Below, piece after piece: positions 23,662-35,164 of a DNA stretch of 64,000 nt (position 1 is the stretch's first letter; every line of letters begins with the position of its first letter). Made by a program: the position numbers and the translations under genes. The notes under the pieces were generated by a model that did not search any database, was not told the origin of the DNA, and saw only the letters and a program-made list of their open reading frames with translations. Origin of the DNA: Acidovorax sp. sif1233 (lineage in GTDB: Bacteria; Pseudomonadota; Gammaproteobacteria; Burkholderiales; Burkholderiaceae_C); the NCBI RefSeq assembly GCF_019218755.1, contig NZ_JAHUWZ010000005.1, positions 124,001-188,000 of the forward strand. Direction: 5' to 3'.

Positions 23662-25047
23662 ATGACTGCTTTGCCGCCGCTTCGCGCCTGGCCGCGCCGG
23701 ACCGTGGCCGTACCGGCCGCCCTGGCAGCCGCCGTCTTTTTGGCTGGCTGCGCGCCGGTTGCCACCCAACCCCAGGCGGTGGCGGAGGCCGCGCCCGCCG
23801 CCACGCCCTGCCCCAAGGACCTGGCGCCCATTGCCCGCTGCCTGTCGGGCCAGGATTCCGCAGGGGCTTACTACCTCATCGCCATGCCGCAGCAGTGGAA
23901 CGGCCACCTGGTGCTGCACGCCCACGGCGGCCCGGCGCTGGGCGCGCCCAGGATGGAGCGCGCGGTGGAGGACCTGGAGCGCTGGTCCATCATGGTCCGT
24001 GCGGGCTACGCCTGGGCGGGCAGCACCTTCCACCAGGGCGGCGTGGAGGTGCGCGCGGCGGCGGAAGATACCGAGCGCCTGCGCAAGATCTTCGTGCAGC
24101 AGGTGGCCCGGCCGCAGCGCACCATCCTGCACGGCCAGTCGTGGGGCGCCAGCGTGGCGGCCAAGGGGGCCGAGATGTTCCAGGCCACGGCCGGCGACCA
24201 GCGCCCCTACGATGCCGTGCGGCTGACCAGCGGCGTGCTCGCGGGTGGCACCCGCTCGTACGACTTCCGCACCGATCTGCGCGTGGTCTACCAGTACCTG
24301 TGCAACAACCACCCCCGCCCCACCGAGGCGGCGTACCCGCTCAACATCGGCCTGCCGCGCGATGCGGCCATGACGCAGGCGGATCTGGCGGCGCGCGTGA
24401 ACGAATGCCTGGCGCTGAACCGGCCCGCTGCAGAGCGCACGCCCGAGCAGCAGCGCAAGGTCAAGACCATCGTGGATGTGATCCGCATCCCCGCCAGCTC
24501 CATCCAGGGCCACATGAACTGGGCCACGTTCCACTACCGCGACGTGGTGCAGCACCGCACCGGTGGCGCGAGCCCGTTTGGCAACCGGGGCGTGCAGTAC
24601 AAGGGCTCTCCCGACGATGCGGCCCTGAACGCCGCCGTGCTGCGCTACCGCGCGGACCCGGCCGCCGTGGCGCGGTTTGCGCAGGACACGGACCTCGGTG
24701 GCCGCATTCCCGTGCCCGTGCTCACCGTGAAAGGCGTGGAGGACCCCACGGCCTTTGTCGAGCTGGATGCGGCTTTCAAGGCCACCATGGAGCAGGGCGG
24801 CAGCGCGGTGCGCCTGGTGCAGACCTTCACCCAGCACCATACCCACAGCTACCTGAGCGATCCCACCTACCCGGCGCTGATGACCGCCCTGCTGCGCTGG
24901 GTGGACGAGGGCGTGAAGCCCACGCCCGAGCGCATCGCTGCGCAGTGCCCGGCCTTCGAGGCGCAGTTCGGCAAGGGCTGTGCGTTCCTGCCTGCTTACC
25001 TGCCCGCGGCGCTGAACACCCGCGTGGCCGACCGCGACCGGCCCTGA
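23662..25047 (+). CDS. Alpha/beta hydrolase-fold lipoprotein
   Basis: A 461-residue protein. The signal sequence ends in a lipobox FLAGC, followed by a short Ala/Pro linker. The catalytic domain shows LVLHAHGGPALG (oxyanion region), HGQSWGAS (nucleophile serine in GQSWG), IPVPVLTVKGVEDPTAFVELDAAF (acid region) and QHHTHSYLSDPTYPAL (histidine), a complete alpha/beta hydrolase arrangement with an insertion between the nucleophile and acid. It is probably an outer-membrane-anchored esterase or peptidase-like enzyme; substrate unknown. It is divergent from a LysR gene that likely controls it, and ends at a bidirectional terminator. Confidence 0.85.
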   Translation: MTALPPLRAWPRRTVAVPAALAAAVFLAGCAPVATQPQAVAEAAPAATPCPKDLAPIARCLSGQDSAGAYYLIAMPQQWNGHLVLHAHGGPALGAPRMERAVEDLERWSIMVRAGYAWAGSTFHQGGVEVRAAAEDTERLRKIFVQQVARPQRTILHGQSWGASVAAKGAEMFQATAGDQRPYDAVRLTSGVLAGGTRSYDFRTDLRVVYQYLCNNHPRPTEAAYPLNIGLPRDAAMTQADLAARVNECLALNRPAAERTPEQQRKVKTIVDVIRIPASSIQGHMNWATFHYRDVVQHRTGGASPFGNRGVQYKGSPDDAALNAAVLRYRADPAAVARFAQDTDLGGRIPVPVLTVKGVEDPTAFVELDAAFKATMEQGGSAVRLVQTFTQHHTHSYLSDPTYPALMTALLRWVDEGVKPTPERIAAQCPAFEAQFGKGCAFLPAYLPAALNTRVADRDRP

Positions 25048-25149
25048 TCCTGGGGCGGTAGCCACGCCACTTACTTGTCTCCACCGCCTGCGACATGAAC
25101 GGTGGCTCCGCTGCGGGCCGCCTTGTCATCCTGGTGTGGTCGGGCAATG

Positions 25150-25179
25150 AAAAAAGGCCCCGACGGGCGGAGCCTTTTT
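25150..25179. terminator. Bidirectional rho-independent terminator
   Basis: AAAAAAGGC and GCCTTTTT flank a GC-rich loop. The stem with an A-run on one side and a T-run on the other suits termination from both sides. It lies between the convergent lipoprotein hydrolase and icd genes. Confidence 0.85.
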
Positions 25180-25205
25180 AGGGGGCGGGCGGCTTGGCTG
25201 GTTGT

Positions 25206-27443
<2,238 letters not shown>

Positions 27444-27644
27444 GGCTTGTCTCACGAAACAGAGTATGTAAATGTCCCCGGCCGGGTCGCAGCGGGGCCA
27501 AACGCGGATGCTCTCTGATTCTCCTTCCTTGCGGCGTTCCGTGCCCCCTGTTTTTGCAATCGAATCCCATAATGCAAAATTTACCGACGGGTAAAGCCTT
27601 TTTTTTCATGGCGGGCCCGGCCGAGGCGCCCCTGAAACGCGGGC

Positions 27645-28373
27645 TCAGGCGCTGGCCGGCCGGCGCGGCACTTCGCGGACCCGGTCTCCAGCCACCGCGA
27701 ACCGCCGCGCGGACGGGGGCACCGGCTGGCTGGACATGCCCGTGAAAGCCCCGAACGCGGGCAGCACCAGAAGCCCCGGCTGCCACGCGAAGCACGGCAG
27801 GCGGACCGTGTCCCGCGCAGGGCCCTGCAAGGTGGCCACCGGGTGCCAATGCCCTGCCAGCACCGTATCGCCCGGCCCCGCCTGCGGATGGTGGCAGGCC
27901 AGCACCCCGGCCCCCTCCACGGGCCGCCAGGGCTCATCGGCCACATCGACGCCCAGCGGCGCGGGTGGGTCGCCCGCATGCAGGTCGTGGTTGCCGCGCA
28001 CCAGGGTCATGCGGATGCGGGCGTGGCGCTCGCGCCAGGGCAGCAACTGGTTCCACAGCGGCGCGCCGGCGCCGCTGCGCGCGTGCAGAAAATCGCCCAG
28101 GAAGACCAGGTGTCCGGCGCCCGTGGCCGCCAGCACCGCGTCGAGCCGGGCCAGGTTGTCGGCCGTGGTGCCATGCGGCACGGGCTGGCCCGCGCGGCGG
28201 AAGGTGGCGGCCTTGCCGAAGTGCACGTCGGCCACGAAGGCCGTGCGCGCAGCGGGCCACCACACGGCCCGCTGGGGCAGCAGCCACAGGGCAGTGCCGC
28301 AGGGCAGGGTGATGGCCTGGGCGCCTGGGGGAGGTGCGGTGGGTGAAGGGGCGAAAGAAGGGTCTGCGTTCAC
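27645..28373 (-). CDS. pdeM: Ligase-associated DNA damage response endonuclease PdeM
   Basis: About 242 residues of the calcineurin-like metallophosphoesterase fold. All metal motifs are visible: VADVHFGK, LGDFLHAR, RGNHDLH and AGHWHPVA. The PdeM family is encoded with an ATP-dependent DNA ligase, an Lhr-type helicase and an MBL-fold exonuclease and is thought to act in DNA repair. Here it is the last gene of exactly that cassette, 24 bases after the helicase stop. The start is uncertain: GTG at 28373 (used) or TTG at 28379; neither has a clear Shine-Dalgarno. The first 20 residues are Pro-rich. Confidence 0.88.
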   Translation of the reverse strand: MNADPSFAPSPTAPPPGAQAITLPCGTALWLLPQRAVWWPAARTAFVADVHFGKAATFRRAGQPVPHGTTADNLARLDAVLAATGAGHLVFLGDFLHARSGAGAPLWNQLLPWRERHARIRMTLVRGNHDLHAGDPPAPLGVDVADEPWRPVEGAGVLACHHPQAGPGDTVLAGHWHPVATLQGPARDTVRLPCFAWQPGLLVLPAFGAFTGMSSQPVPPSARRFAVAGDRVREVPRRPASA

Positions 28374-28397
28374 GGGCAAGGTCGGTCGTCGAGGTGC

Positions 28398-31112
28398 TCA
28401 GAATCCATGGCGCCTTCTCGGTCGGCGGGGCGTGTCGCCGGCATCGCCTCGGCGCGCGCGCCGGGGCGACGCGGTGGCCCCGTCGGGCACGTCCCAGGCC
28501 ATGTCGGCCGGGGCCACGGGATGGTCGGCGTGGTGGGTGCCGGTGGTGTCGTCGGCGGCCTTCTCCAGCGCCTGCACCATGCGCGCCAGGCGGTCGGCCA
28601 GCGTTTCGGTGCTCAGGCGCTCGCGAAAGCGCTCCACCATCAGCGGCAGGGCGAATGGGGTGGGGCGCGTGAGGGCATGGACGGACAGGGTCTGCGCCTG
28701 CATGCCGCGCAGGGTGCGGGCCAGGCGCTCCATGTCCAGCTCGTTGGCCAGCAGCTCGGCGCGGGCCTGGGCCAGCAGCAAGTTGTCCGGGTCGTACTGG
28801 GCGAACACGTCGTAGTACAGCGAGGACGATGCCTGCAGCTGGCGGCTGCTGCGCTGCTCGCCCGGGTGGCTCTGGAAGATGAGGCCGGCGATGCGCGCGA
28901 TCTCGCGAAAGCGCCGGCGTGCCATCTCGGTCGCGTTCAGGCTGGCCAGCACTTCGTCCTCCAGCCCGCTGCCGATGGTGGTGTGCGTGCCCTCGCCGAT
29001 CAGGCGCGGCAGCAGCGCGGCCCAGTCCACGGGCTTGGCGGACAGCAGCTCCAGCCCATAGTCGTTGACCGCGATGGAGAAGGTGTTGGGCACCTGCTGC
29101 GACGCGCGCCAGGCCAGCAGCCCCGCCAGGCCCAGGTGCACCAGGCGGCCGGCCAGCGGGTACAGGTACAGGTGCCAGCCCTCGCGGGTGTGCAGGGTTT
29201 CGGCCACCAGGCGGCCGGGCGTGGGCAGGGCCGACCAGGCGTGCTGCAGCGCGAGCAGCGGCTGGGCGCACAGCATCTCGGGCGAGGCGTACACACCGCG
29301 CTCGGCCTGCTCCAGCATCTCCAGCATGGCGTCGGCCAGCGTGTTCGACAGCGGCATGCGCCCGCCGTTCCAGCGCGGCAACGCGGCGCTGCCCTTGGGC
29401 GCCACGCGCACGTAGGCGGTCATCTGCTGGGTGCGCACCAGCTCCAGCAGGCGGCCCGCGAACATGAACACGTCGCCCTTGCGCAGCCGCGCGATGAAGC
29501 TCTCTTCCACCGACCCCAGTCGCCCGCCGCTCACGAACTGCACCTGCATGCTGGCGTCGCTCACGATGGTGCCGATGTTGCTGCGGTGCCGGCGCGCCAG
29601 CCGCGCATCGGGCACGCGCCACACCCCTTCCTCGTCAGGCACGGCGCGCTGGAAGTCGGGGTAGATGGCCAGCGAGGCGCCGCCCTGGCGCACGAACTGC
29701 AAGGCCCATTGCCAGTCGTTGTCGGCCAGTGCCGCATAGGCCGGCGCGCGGCGCACTTCGGCCAGCAGCTCGGCAGGCACGAAGCCGCCGCCCAGGGCAA
29801 TGGTGACCAGGTGCTGCACCAGCACGTCGAGTGGCGCGCGCGGCGTGTGCCGGTCTTCGATGCGGCCCTGGGCCAGCGCGTGGCGCGCGGCGGCGGCCTC
29901 CACCAGCTCCAGGCTGTGCGTGGGCACCAGCGTGATGCTCGACGTGCGCCCCGGCGCGTGGCCCGAGCGGCCCGCGCGCTGCACCAGTCGCCCCACGCCC
30001 TTGGCCGAGCCGATCTGCAGCACCTGCTCCACGGGCAGAAAGTCCACGCCCAGGTCCAGGCTCGACGTGCAGACCACTGCCTTGAGCAGGCCGGCCTTGA
30101 GCCCGTTCTCCACCCAGGCGCGCACCTCCTGGCCCAGCGATCCGTGGTGCAGCGCGATGGTGCCCGCCCAGTCGGGCCGCGCCTCCAGCAGCGCCTGGTA
30201 CCAGCGCTCGGCCTGCGAACGGGTGTTGGTGAAGACCAGGGTGGACGTACAGGCCTCGATGGACTGCACCACCTGCGGCAGCAGCGCCAGGCCCATGTGG
30301 CCGGCCCAGGCGAAGCGGTCCACCTTGGCCGGCAGCATCACGTCGACCTGCAGCGCCTTGTCGATGCGGCCCTGTACCAGCACGGCGGGCGGCACTGCGG
30401 GGGCATCGTGGACCGGGCGGGGCAGCAGCGTATCCAGCGCCTCCTGCAGGTTGCCCAGCGTGGCCGACATGCCCCACACCTGCAGCGCGGGGTTCCAGCC
30501 CGACAGGCGCGCCAGCGCCAGCTGCGCCTGCACGCCGCGCTTGTTGCCCACCAGCTCGTGCCACTCGTCCACCACCACCAGCCGCACGTGGCGCAGGCGC
30601 TCGTGGGCATCTGCCCGTGCCAGCAGCAGCGAGACGCTTTCGGGCGTGGTCACCAGCAGCGTGGGCAGGCGCCGGTCCTGTGCGGCGCGCTCGCCGCTGG
30701 CGGTGTCGCCGGTGCGCAGGCCGCTGGTCCAGTCCGGCGCCAGATCGGGCAGGGGCGCGACCAGCGCACGCAGCGTATCGGCCGCCAGGGCGCGCATGGG
30801 GGTGATCCACAGCACCGTGAGCGGCGGCGCCGCCGCGCGGCGTGTGCGCAGGGCCGTGCGCGCACTGGCGTCTGCAGCGGGTGCCACGGGCGCGCCTGCC
30901 AGCGCCAGGTGCTGCAGCGCGCCCAGCCACACGGCATAGGTCTTGCCCGCGCCGGTGGTGGCATGCAGCAGCCCTGAGCGGCCTTCGCCCATCGCGCGCC
31001 ACACCTCCTGCTGAAAGCCGAAGGGCTGCCAGCCGCGCGATGCCATCCAGCCTGCGGCCGCGCTCGCGGCCACCGTGGGCAGCGGCTTGCGCGGGCGGCG
31101 GGCCGTGCTCAT
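28398..31112 (-). CDS. lhr: Ligase-associated DNA damage response DEXH-box helicase (Lhr-type)
   Basis: A 904-residue superfamily 2 helicase. N-terminal helicase core: [11 protein letters not shown] (Q-like motif), Walker A ATTGAGKT at residues 51-58, [14 protein letters not shown] (Ia), VVVDEWHEL (DEXH box, motif II), MSATLGN (III), then the second RecA domain with [16 protein letters not shown] and [11 protein letters not shown] (motif VI). The remaining about 350 residues are the Lhr-specific winged helix and beta-barrel part. It unwinds DNA or RNA:DNA hybrids in repair. Start overlaps the ligase stop by four bases (ATGA), so translation is coupled. Third gene of the ligase-associated repair cassette. 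Confidence 0.94.
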   Translation of the reverse strand: MSTARRPRKPLPTVAASAAAGWMASRGWQPFGFQQEVWRAMGEGRSGLLHATTGAGKTYAVWLGALQHLALAGAPVAPAADASARTALRTRRAAAPPLTVLWITPMRALAADTLRALVAPLPDLAPDWTSGLRTGDTASGERAAQDRRLPTLLVTTPESVSLLLARADAHERLRHVRLVVVDEWHELVGNKRGVQAQLALARLSGWNPALQVWGMSATLGNLQEALDTLLPRPVHDAPAVPPAVLVQGRIDKALQVDVMLPAKVDRFAWAGHMGLALLPQVVQSIEACTSTLVFTNTRSQAERWYQALLEARPDWAGTIALHHGSLGQEVRAWVENGLKAGLLKAVVCTSSLDLGVDFLPVEQVLQIGSAKGVGRLVQRAGRSGHAPGRTSSITLVPTHSLELVEAAAARHALAQGRIEDRHTPRAPLDVLVQHLVTIALGGGFVPAELLAEVRRAPAYAALADNDWQWALQFVRQGGASLAIYPDFQRAVPDEEGVWRVPDARLARRHRSNIGTIVSDASMQVQFVSGGRLGSVEESFIARLRKGDVFMFAGRLLELVRTQQMTAYVRVAPKGSAALPRWNGGRMPLSNTLADAMLEMLEQAERGVYASPEMLCAQPLLALQHAWSALPTPGRLVAETLHTREGWHLYLYPLAGRLVHLGLAGLLAWRASQQVPNTFSIAVNDYGLELLSAKPVDWAALLPRLIGEGTHTTIGSGLEDEVLASLNATEMARRRFREIARIAGLIFQSHPGEQRSSRQLQASSSLYYDVFAQYDPDNLLLAQARAELLANELDMERLARTLRGMQAQTLSVHALTRPTPFALPLMVERFRERLSTETLADRLARMVQALEKAADDTTGTHHADHPVAPADMAWDVPDGATASPRRARRGDAGDTPRRPRRRHGF

Positions 31113-32818
31113 GCGGCAGTGTCCTGCCCTGGCAGCAGGGCCACCAGGGTCTGCAGGGTATCGGCCTCAGCCACGGTCTTGTCCTGGCGCCAGCGCAGCA
31201 TGCGCGGGAAGCGCACGGCGATGCCGCTCTTGTGGCGCGGGCTCCTGCCGATGCCCTCGAAGCCCAGCTCGAAGACCATGGTCGCATCCACGCTGCGCAC
31301 GGGGCCGAAGCTCTCGCGCGTGGTCTTGCGGATGATGGCGTCCACTTGGCCGATCTCCACGTCCGTCAGGCCCGAATAGGCCTTGGCGAACGGCACGAGC
31401 TGCCGGTCGGGGTCATCGGGCGGCCCGTTCCACACGGCAAAGGTGTAGTCGCTGTACAGGCTGGCGCGGCGGCCGTGGCCGCGCTGGGCGTAGATGAGCA
31501 CCGCGTCCACGCTCATGGGGTCGATCTTCCACTTCCACCACACGCCCACGTCCTTGGTGCGGCCCACGCCGTAGTGCGCCTGGCGGTGCTTGAGCATGAA
31601 ACCCTCGGTGCCCATGCCGCGCGCGGCTTCGCGCTGGCGCGCCAGGTCCGGCCAGTCGGCGCCCTGCAGCAGCGTGCTCAGGCGCAGGCCCGGTTGCGCG
31701 GCGGGAGCGATCGCCGCCGGGTCGGGCTGCAGCGTGGCCTCCAGCAGAGCGCGGCGTGCCTCTTGGGGCTGCTGGCGCAGGTCCTGCCCCGCATGTTCAA
31801 GCAGGTCGTAGGTGACCAGCACCACGGGCAGCTCGCGCAGCAACTTGGGTCCCAGGGTCTTGCGGCCCAGGCGCTTTTGCAGGTCGGCGAAGGGGCGGGG
31901 CTGGGGCTCATCGGGCAGCCACACCAGCATCTCGCCGTCCACGACCGTGCCATCGAGCAGGGCCGCCATCGCGGCATCGGCCAGTTCGGGAAAGCGGTCG
32001 GTCACCAGCTCCTCGCCGCGCGACCAGACCCACACCGCGCCCGCACGCCGCACGATCTGCGCGCGGATGCCGTCCCACTTCCACTCCACCATCCAGTCAC
32101 CGGGCGCGCCGAGCAGCGCAGGCATCTCGGCCACGGGCTGGTTGAACGGGTGCGCCAGGAAGAAGGGGTAGGGCTGGCCCGCCATGCCCGCATCCACGGC
32201 GGCGCCCGCGTCGCCATCCGCGGCCTCCTGCACGGGCGCCACCAGCGCCTCGTAGTCGTCCGCCCGGGGCTGCCGGCCGATCTGCGTGTAGCCCATGAGC
32301 CGGTGCGCGATGCGCTTGGGGTCCAGCGCGCTCACCGTGGCCAGCGCCTGGGTCACCTGCAGGCGCGACACCCCTACGCGAAAATTGCCGGTGATGAGCT
32401 TGAAGTACACAAAGCGCTGCTCCGGCGCCAACATGTCCCACTGCGAGCGCAGGCGGGCGTCGGCCTCCTCGGGCGGCAGGGCGCGCAGGGGCAACAGCTG
32501 GGCCATCCACTCGGCCAGCGGCAGGTCCACCGGCTGCGCCGGCGGTGGCAGCAGCAGGGCCAGTGTTTCGGCCAGGTCGCCCACGGCCTGGTAGCTTTCT
32601 TCGAACAACCATTCGGGCAGTTCGGCCGCCTCCTGCGCCAGGGCCTTCAGCCGCTTGGTGGGCACCATCTGGCGCGGTTTGCCCCCGGCCAGGAAGTAGG
32701 TGGCCCAGGCAGCATCGGCCGGCGGTGCCACGCGCAGGTAGGCCACCAGTGCCGCCAGCTTGGCAGACTGCCCGGTGGTGGCATCGAGCGCCTGGAACAG
32801 CTGGGCAAAGGCCTTCAT
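31109..32818 (-). CDS. ATP-dependent DNA ligase of the ligase-associated repair cassette
   Basis: A 569-residue ligase. Residues about 1-200 are the DNA-binding domain of the LigB/ligase I type ([33 protein letters not shown]). The nucleotidyltransferase domain has motif [11 protein letters not shown] with adenylated Lys247, motif III-like VVDGEMLVW, motif [17 protein letters not shown] and motif V WWKWKIDP. The OB-fold domain ends with the [14 protein letters not shown] segment. It seals nicks using ATP, in addition to the NAD-dependent housekeeping LigA. The start overlaps the exonuclease stop (ATGA) and its stop overlaps the helicase start, showing a tightly coupled operon. Confidence 0.94.
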   Translation of the reverse strand: MKAFAQLFQALDATTGQSAKLAALVAYLRVAPPADAAWATYFLAGGKPRQMVPTKRLKALAQEAAELPEWLFEESYQAVGDLAETLALLLPPPAQPVDLPLAEWMAQLLPLRALPPEEADARLRSQWDMLAPEQRFVYFKLITGNFRVGVSRLQVTQALATVSALDPKRIAHRLMGYTQIGRQPRADDYEALVAPVQEAADGDAGAAVDAGMAGQPYPFFLAHPFNQPVAEMPALLGAPGDWMVEWKWDGIRAQIVRRAGAVWVWSRGEELVTDRFPELADAAMAALLDGTVVDGEMLVWLPDEPQPRPFADLQKRLGRKTLGPKLLRELPVVLVTYDLLEHAGQDLRQQPQEARRALLEATLQPDPAAIAPAAQPGLRLSTLLQGADWPDLARQREAARGMGTEGFMLKHRQAHYGVGRTKDVGVWWKWKIDPMSVDAVLIYAQRGHGRRASLYSDYTFAVWNGPPDDPDRQLVPFAKAYSGLTDVEIGQVDAIIRKTTRESFGPVRSVDATMVFELGFEGIGRSPRHKSGIAVRFPRMLRWRQDKTVAEADTLQTLVALLPGQDTAA

Positions 32819-33909
32819 GCAGCAGCCTCGGGAGCCGTTGCATCGGCCTGCGCTGGCGGCGCAGCACCTGCATCATCCTCGTTGTCGTCGGCGCCGTACT
32901 CGGTCACGAACACCTGCGCATCCAGGCCTTGCTCGCACAGCCAGCGCACCATCACCTCGGTACTGCCGTGGGTGACGATGATGCGCTCGGCCCCCGTGGC
33001 GCCGATGGCCTTCTGCAGGCTCGGCCAGTCCGCATGGTCGCTCATCACGAAGCCCCGGTCCACGCCGCGGCGGCGGCGCGCGCCGCGCACCAGCATCCAG
33101 CCGCTGGCAAAGGCATCGGAATGCTCGCCAAAGCGCTTGAGCCAGGGCGTGCCCGCCGCCGAGGGCGGCGCCAGCACCAGCGCGCGGCGCAGCTCGGCCT
33201 TGGTGACGCCCGGGTCCGTCACGCGCAGGGTGGGCGGCAGCGCCACCCCTGCTGCGCGGTACACCGCATTGAGCGGGTCCACCGCGCCATGCACGACGAT
33301 GGGGCCGATGCCCGCATCCACCCCGTGCAGCAGCCGCTGCGCCTTGCCGAAGGCATAGGCATACAGCACGCTGGCCTTGCCGGCGGCCGCATTCGCGGCC
33401 CACCAGGCATTGATGTCGGCGAACAGCGCGGGCTGCGACGGCCAGCGGTAGATGGGCAGGCCGAAGGTCGATTCGGTGATGAAAGTATGGCAGCGCACCG
33501 GCTCGAACGGCGGGCAGGTGCCGTCGTCCTCGAGCTTGTAGTCGCCCGAGGCCACCCACACCTGGCCGCCATGTTCCACCCGCACCTGGGCCGATCCCAG
33601 CACATGCCCCGCCGGGTGCAGCGACAGGCGCACGCCGTGGTGGTCGATGGTGTCGCCATAGGCCAGCGTCTGCAGATCGATATCGGCTCCGAGTCGGTTG
33701 CGCAGCGTGCCTTCGCTGTCCTGGTGCGCCAGGTAGTGGGCCGAGCCCATGCGCGCATGGTCGGAATGCGCATGCGTGATCACGGCCCGGCTGACCGGCC
33801 GCCAGGGGTCGATGTAGAAATCCCCGGCCGGGCAGTACAGGCCTTCGGGGCGGTGGACGATGAGGTCGCTGGGGGGCACGGTCAGGGCATCGTAGGGGGC
33901 ACGCCCCAT
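32815..33909 (-). CDS. Ligase-associated DNA damage response exonuclease (MBL fold)
   Basis: A 364-residue protein of the metallo-beta-lactamase/beta-CASP-like fold. The HAHSDH zinc motif is at residues 46-51, followed by HPAGHVLGSAQV, ASGDYKLEDDGTCPPFEPVRCHTFITESTFGLPIY, and MSDHADWPSL in the C-terminal half. The family acts as an exonuclease encoded with the ligase and helicase. It is the promoter-proximal gene of the four-gene cassette and couples to the ligase by an ATGA overlap. The C-terminal 20 residues are an acidic, Ala-rich tail. Upstream lie a family B repeat and the divergent GNAT gene. Confidence 0.93.
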   Translation of the reverse strand: MGRAPYDALTVPPSDLIVHRPEGLYCPAGDFYIDPWRPVSRAVITHAHSDHARMGSAHYLAHQDSEGTLRNRLGADIDLQTLAYGDTIDHHGVRLSLHPAGHVLGSAQVRVEHGGQVWVASGDYKLEDDGTCPPFEPVRCHTFITESTFGLPIYRWPSQPALFADINAWWAANAAAGKASVLYAYAFGKAQRLLHGVDAGIGPIVVHGAVDPLNAVYRAAGVALPPTLRVTDPGVTKAELRRALVLAPPSAAGTPWLKRFGEHSDAFASGWMLVRGARRRRGVDRGFVMSDHADWPSLQKAIGATGAERIIVTHGSTEVMVRWLCEQGLDAQVFVTEYGADDNEDDAGAAPPAQADATAPEAAA

Positions 33910-33965
33910 CCGGGGGGCGGGCTGGGGATTGTAGAAAGAGGTTTTGTCCCTAAAATTTAGATAAA

Positions 33966-34010
33966 AATGACTTCCAGCGCTTATCCATCAAGCGCCAATA
34001 GCTATCAAAA
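33966..34010. repeat. Dispersed intergenic repeat, family B, well-preserved copy
   Basis: Contains CAGCGCTTATCCATCAAGCG and CCAATAGCTATCAAAAAATG. AGCGCTT and AAGCGCC pair around ATCCATC. Nearly the same block order as the copy at 14874-14928. Situated in the divergent region between the repair cassette and the GNAT gene. Confidence 0.75.
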
Positions 34011-34114
34011 AATGAGTAAACCGCAATCTGCCTGCTGTGCAGGCGGATAGTTCGTTGCGCCATCCCATCATCCTGCGTGGACCTCCCCTGTCTGCAGGCC
34101 AATACCGCTTTCGT

Positions 34115-34597
34115 ATGCACACAGAAATCGCCCGCCCGTCAGACGCCGCCGCCATCGCGGCGGTGCTGCGCGAGGCCGCGCAGTGGCTGGTAGACCGCCA
34201 GATGCCGCTGTGGGCCGTGTCCGATTTCAGCGAGGAACGTGTGCAGCAGGATGTGGATACCGGCCACTTCCTGGTGGCCAGGGTGGGCGATGACGTGGCG
34301 GGCGTGGTGCGCTGGCAGCGCGAAGACCCCACTTTCTGGCCGGATGCGGAACCAGGCACCTCCGCCTTCCTGCACAAGCTGGCCGTGCGGCGGGCATGGG
34401 CGGGGCAGGGGGTGTCTGCCGCGCTGCTGGCGTTCGGGCGCGAGCACGCCCGCAGCCTGGGTGTGCGTTACCTGCGGCTGGACTGCGTGGCCGATCGGCA
34501 GCCGCTGCGCGCACTCTATGAGGGCTTTGGTTTTACCCTGTACGACTGTGTGCTGAAAGGCCGCAGGGAATTTGCGCGATACCAGATCGCGTTGTAG
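34115..34597 (+). CDS. GNAT family N-acetyltransferase
   Basis: A 160-residue acetyltransferase. The acetyl-CoA binding core is HKLAVRRAWAGQGVSAALLAFGREHARSLGVRYLRLDCVADRQPLRALYEGFGF, containing the Q/RxxGxG/A-like loop and the terminal YEGFGF. The N-terminal part (EIARPSDAAAIAAVLREAAQWLVDRQMPLW) resembles GNATs often annotated as cell-wall or small-molecule acetyltransferases. The acceptor is unknown. ATG at 34115 chosen over an in-frame upstream start at 34037 because MHTEIARPSD is the usual beginning of the fold. Followed 37 bases later by the BON protein gene. Confidence 0.85.
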   Translation: MHTEIARPSDAAAIAAVLREAAQWLVDRQMPLWAVSDFSEERVQQDVDTGHFLVARVGDDVAGVVRWQREDPTFWPDAEPGTSAFLHKLAVRRAWAGQGVSAALLAFGREHARSLGVRYLRLDCVADRQPLRALYEGFGFTLYDCVLKGRREFARYQIAL

Positions 34598-34634
34598 GCA
34601 GCGTGGGTGCCTGCCGTCCACCAAGGAGCAATGC

Positions 34635-35153
34635 ATGCGCCGTGTTTGTGTGTTCTTCCAGTTCTTCCTGCTGTGGTTGGGGGTGGCTGCCCTGGCCGTT
34701 GCGCAGGATGGCAGCCCAGCCCCCCGCACCAATGCCTTCAACGACCCCTTCGTACAGGTCACCAGCGCCATCCCGCAATGCCCCGTGCCCGAGGGCCCGC
34801 TCTACACCGACGCCGAGGTGCGCGAGCTGGCGCACACGCGCTCGCAGCATGGCGGCAGCTGCCACCGCGTGGGGCGCTGCCGGCTGCCCAACTCCTACCT
34901 GTACGACGCGGAGCTCATCCCGCGCGTGCAGCGCTATATCCGCGAGGAGGGGCGCTTTGACGACACCAGCGTCTGGGTGCTGGGCGAGCGGCGGCTGGTC
35001 ACGCTGATGGGCTGCGTGCAGTCCGAGGCGCAGTCGCAGGCGCTGGAGAAAGCCGTGGGGCTGGTGGATGACGTGATGGGTGTCATCAACCTGCTGCAGG
35101 TGGGCACGGCGCGCGCGGGCGCGCGCTACCCGCTCGCGCCCGCGCGCCCCTGA
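34635..35153 (+). CDS. Exported BON domain protein
   Basis: A 172-residue secreted protein with a signal peptide (VFFQFFLLWLGVAALAVAQ). A central region with two to three cysteines (IPQCPVPEGP, GGSCHRVGRCRLPNSY) precedes a BON-like domain: LIPRVQRYIREEGRFDDTSVWVLGERRLVTLMGCVQSEAQSQALEKAVGLVDDVMGVINLLQVG. BON domains bind phospholipid or envelope polymers and protect against osmotic stress. A good Shine-Dalgarno (AAGGAG) precedes the ATG at 34635. It is probably co-transcribed with the GNAT gene. Specific role unknown. Confidence 0.8.
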   Translation: MRRVCVFFQFFLLWLGVAALAVAQDGSPAPRTNAFNDPFVQVTSAIPQCPVPEGPLYTDAEVRELAHTRSQHGGSCHRVGRCRLPNSYLYDAELIPRVQRYIREEGRFDDTSVWVLGERRLVTLMGCVQSEAQSQALEKAVGLVDDVMGVINLLQVGTARAGARYPLAPARP

Positions 35154-35164
35154 CGGGGCTTCAT

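Noticed and set aside
28407..30977. An 856-codon open frame on the plus strand opposite the Lhr helicase
   Set aside because: The helicase motifs are complete on the minus strand; the antisense frame has only Gln/His/Arg-rich low-complexity sequence.
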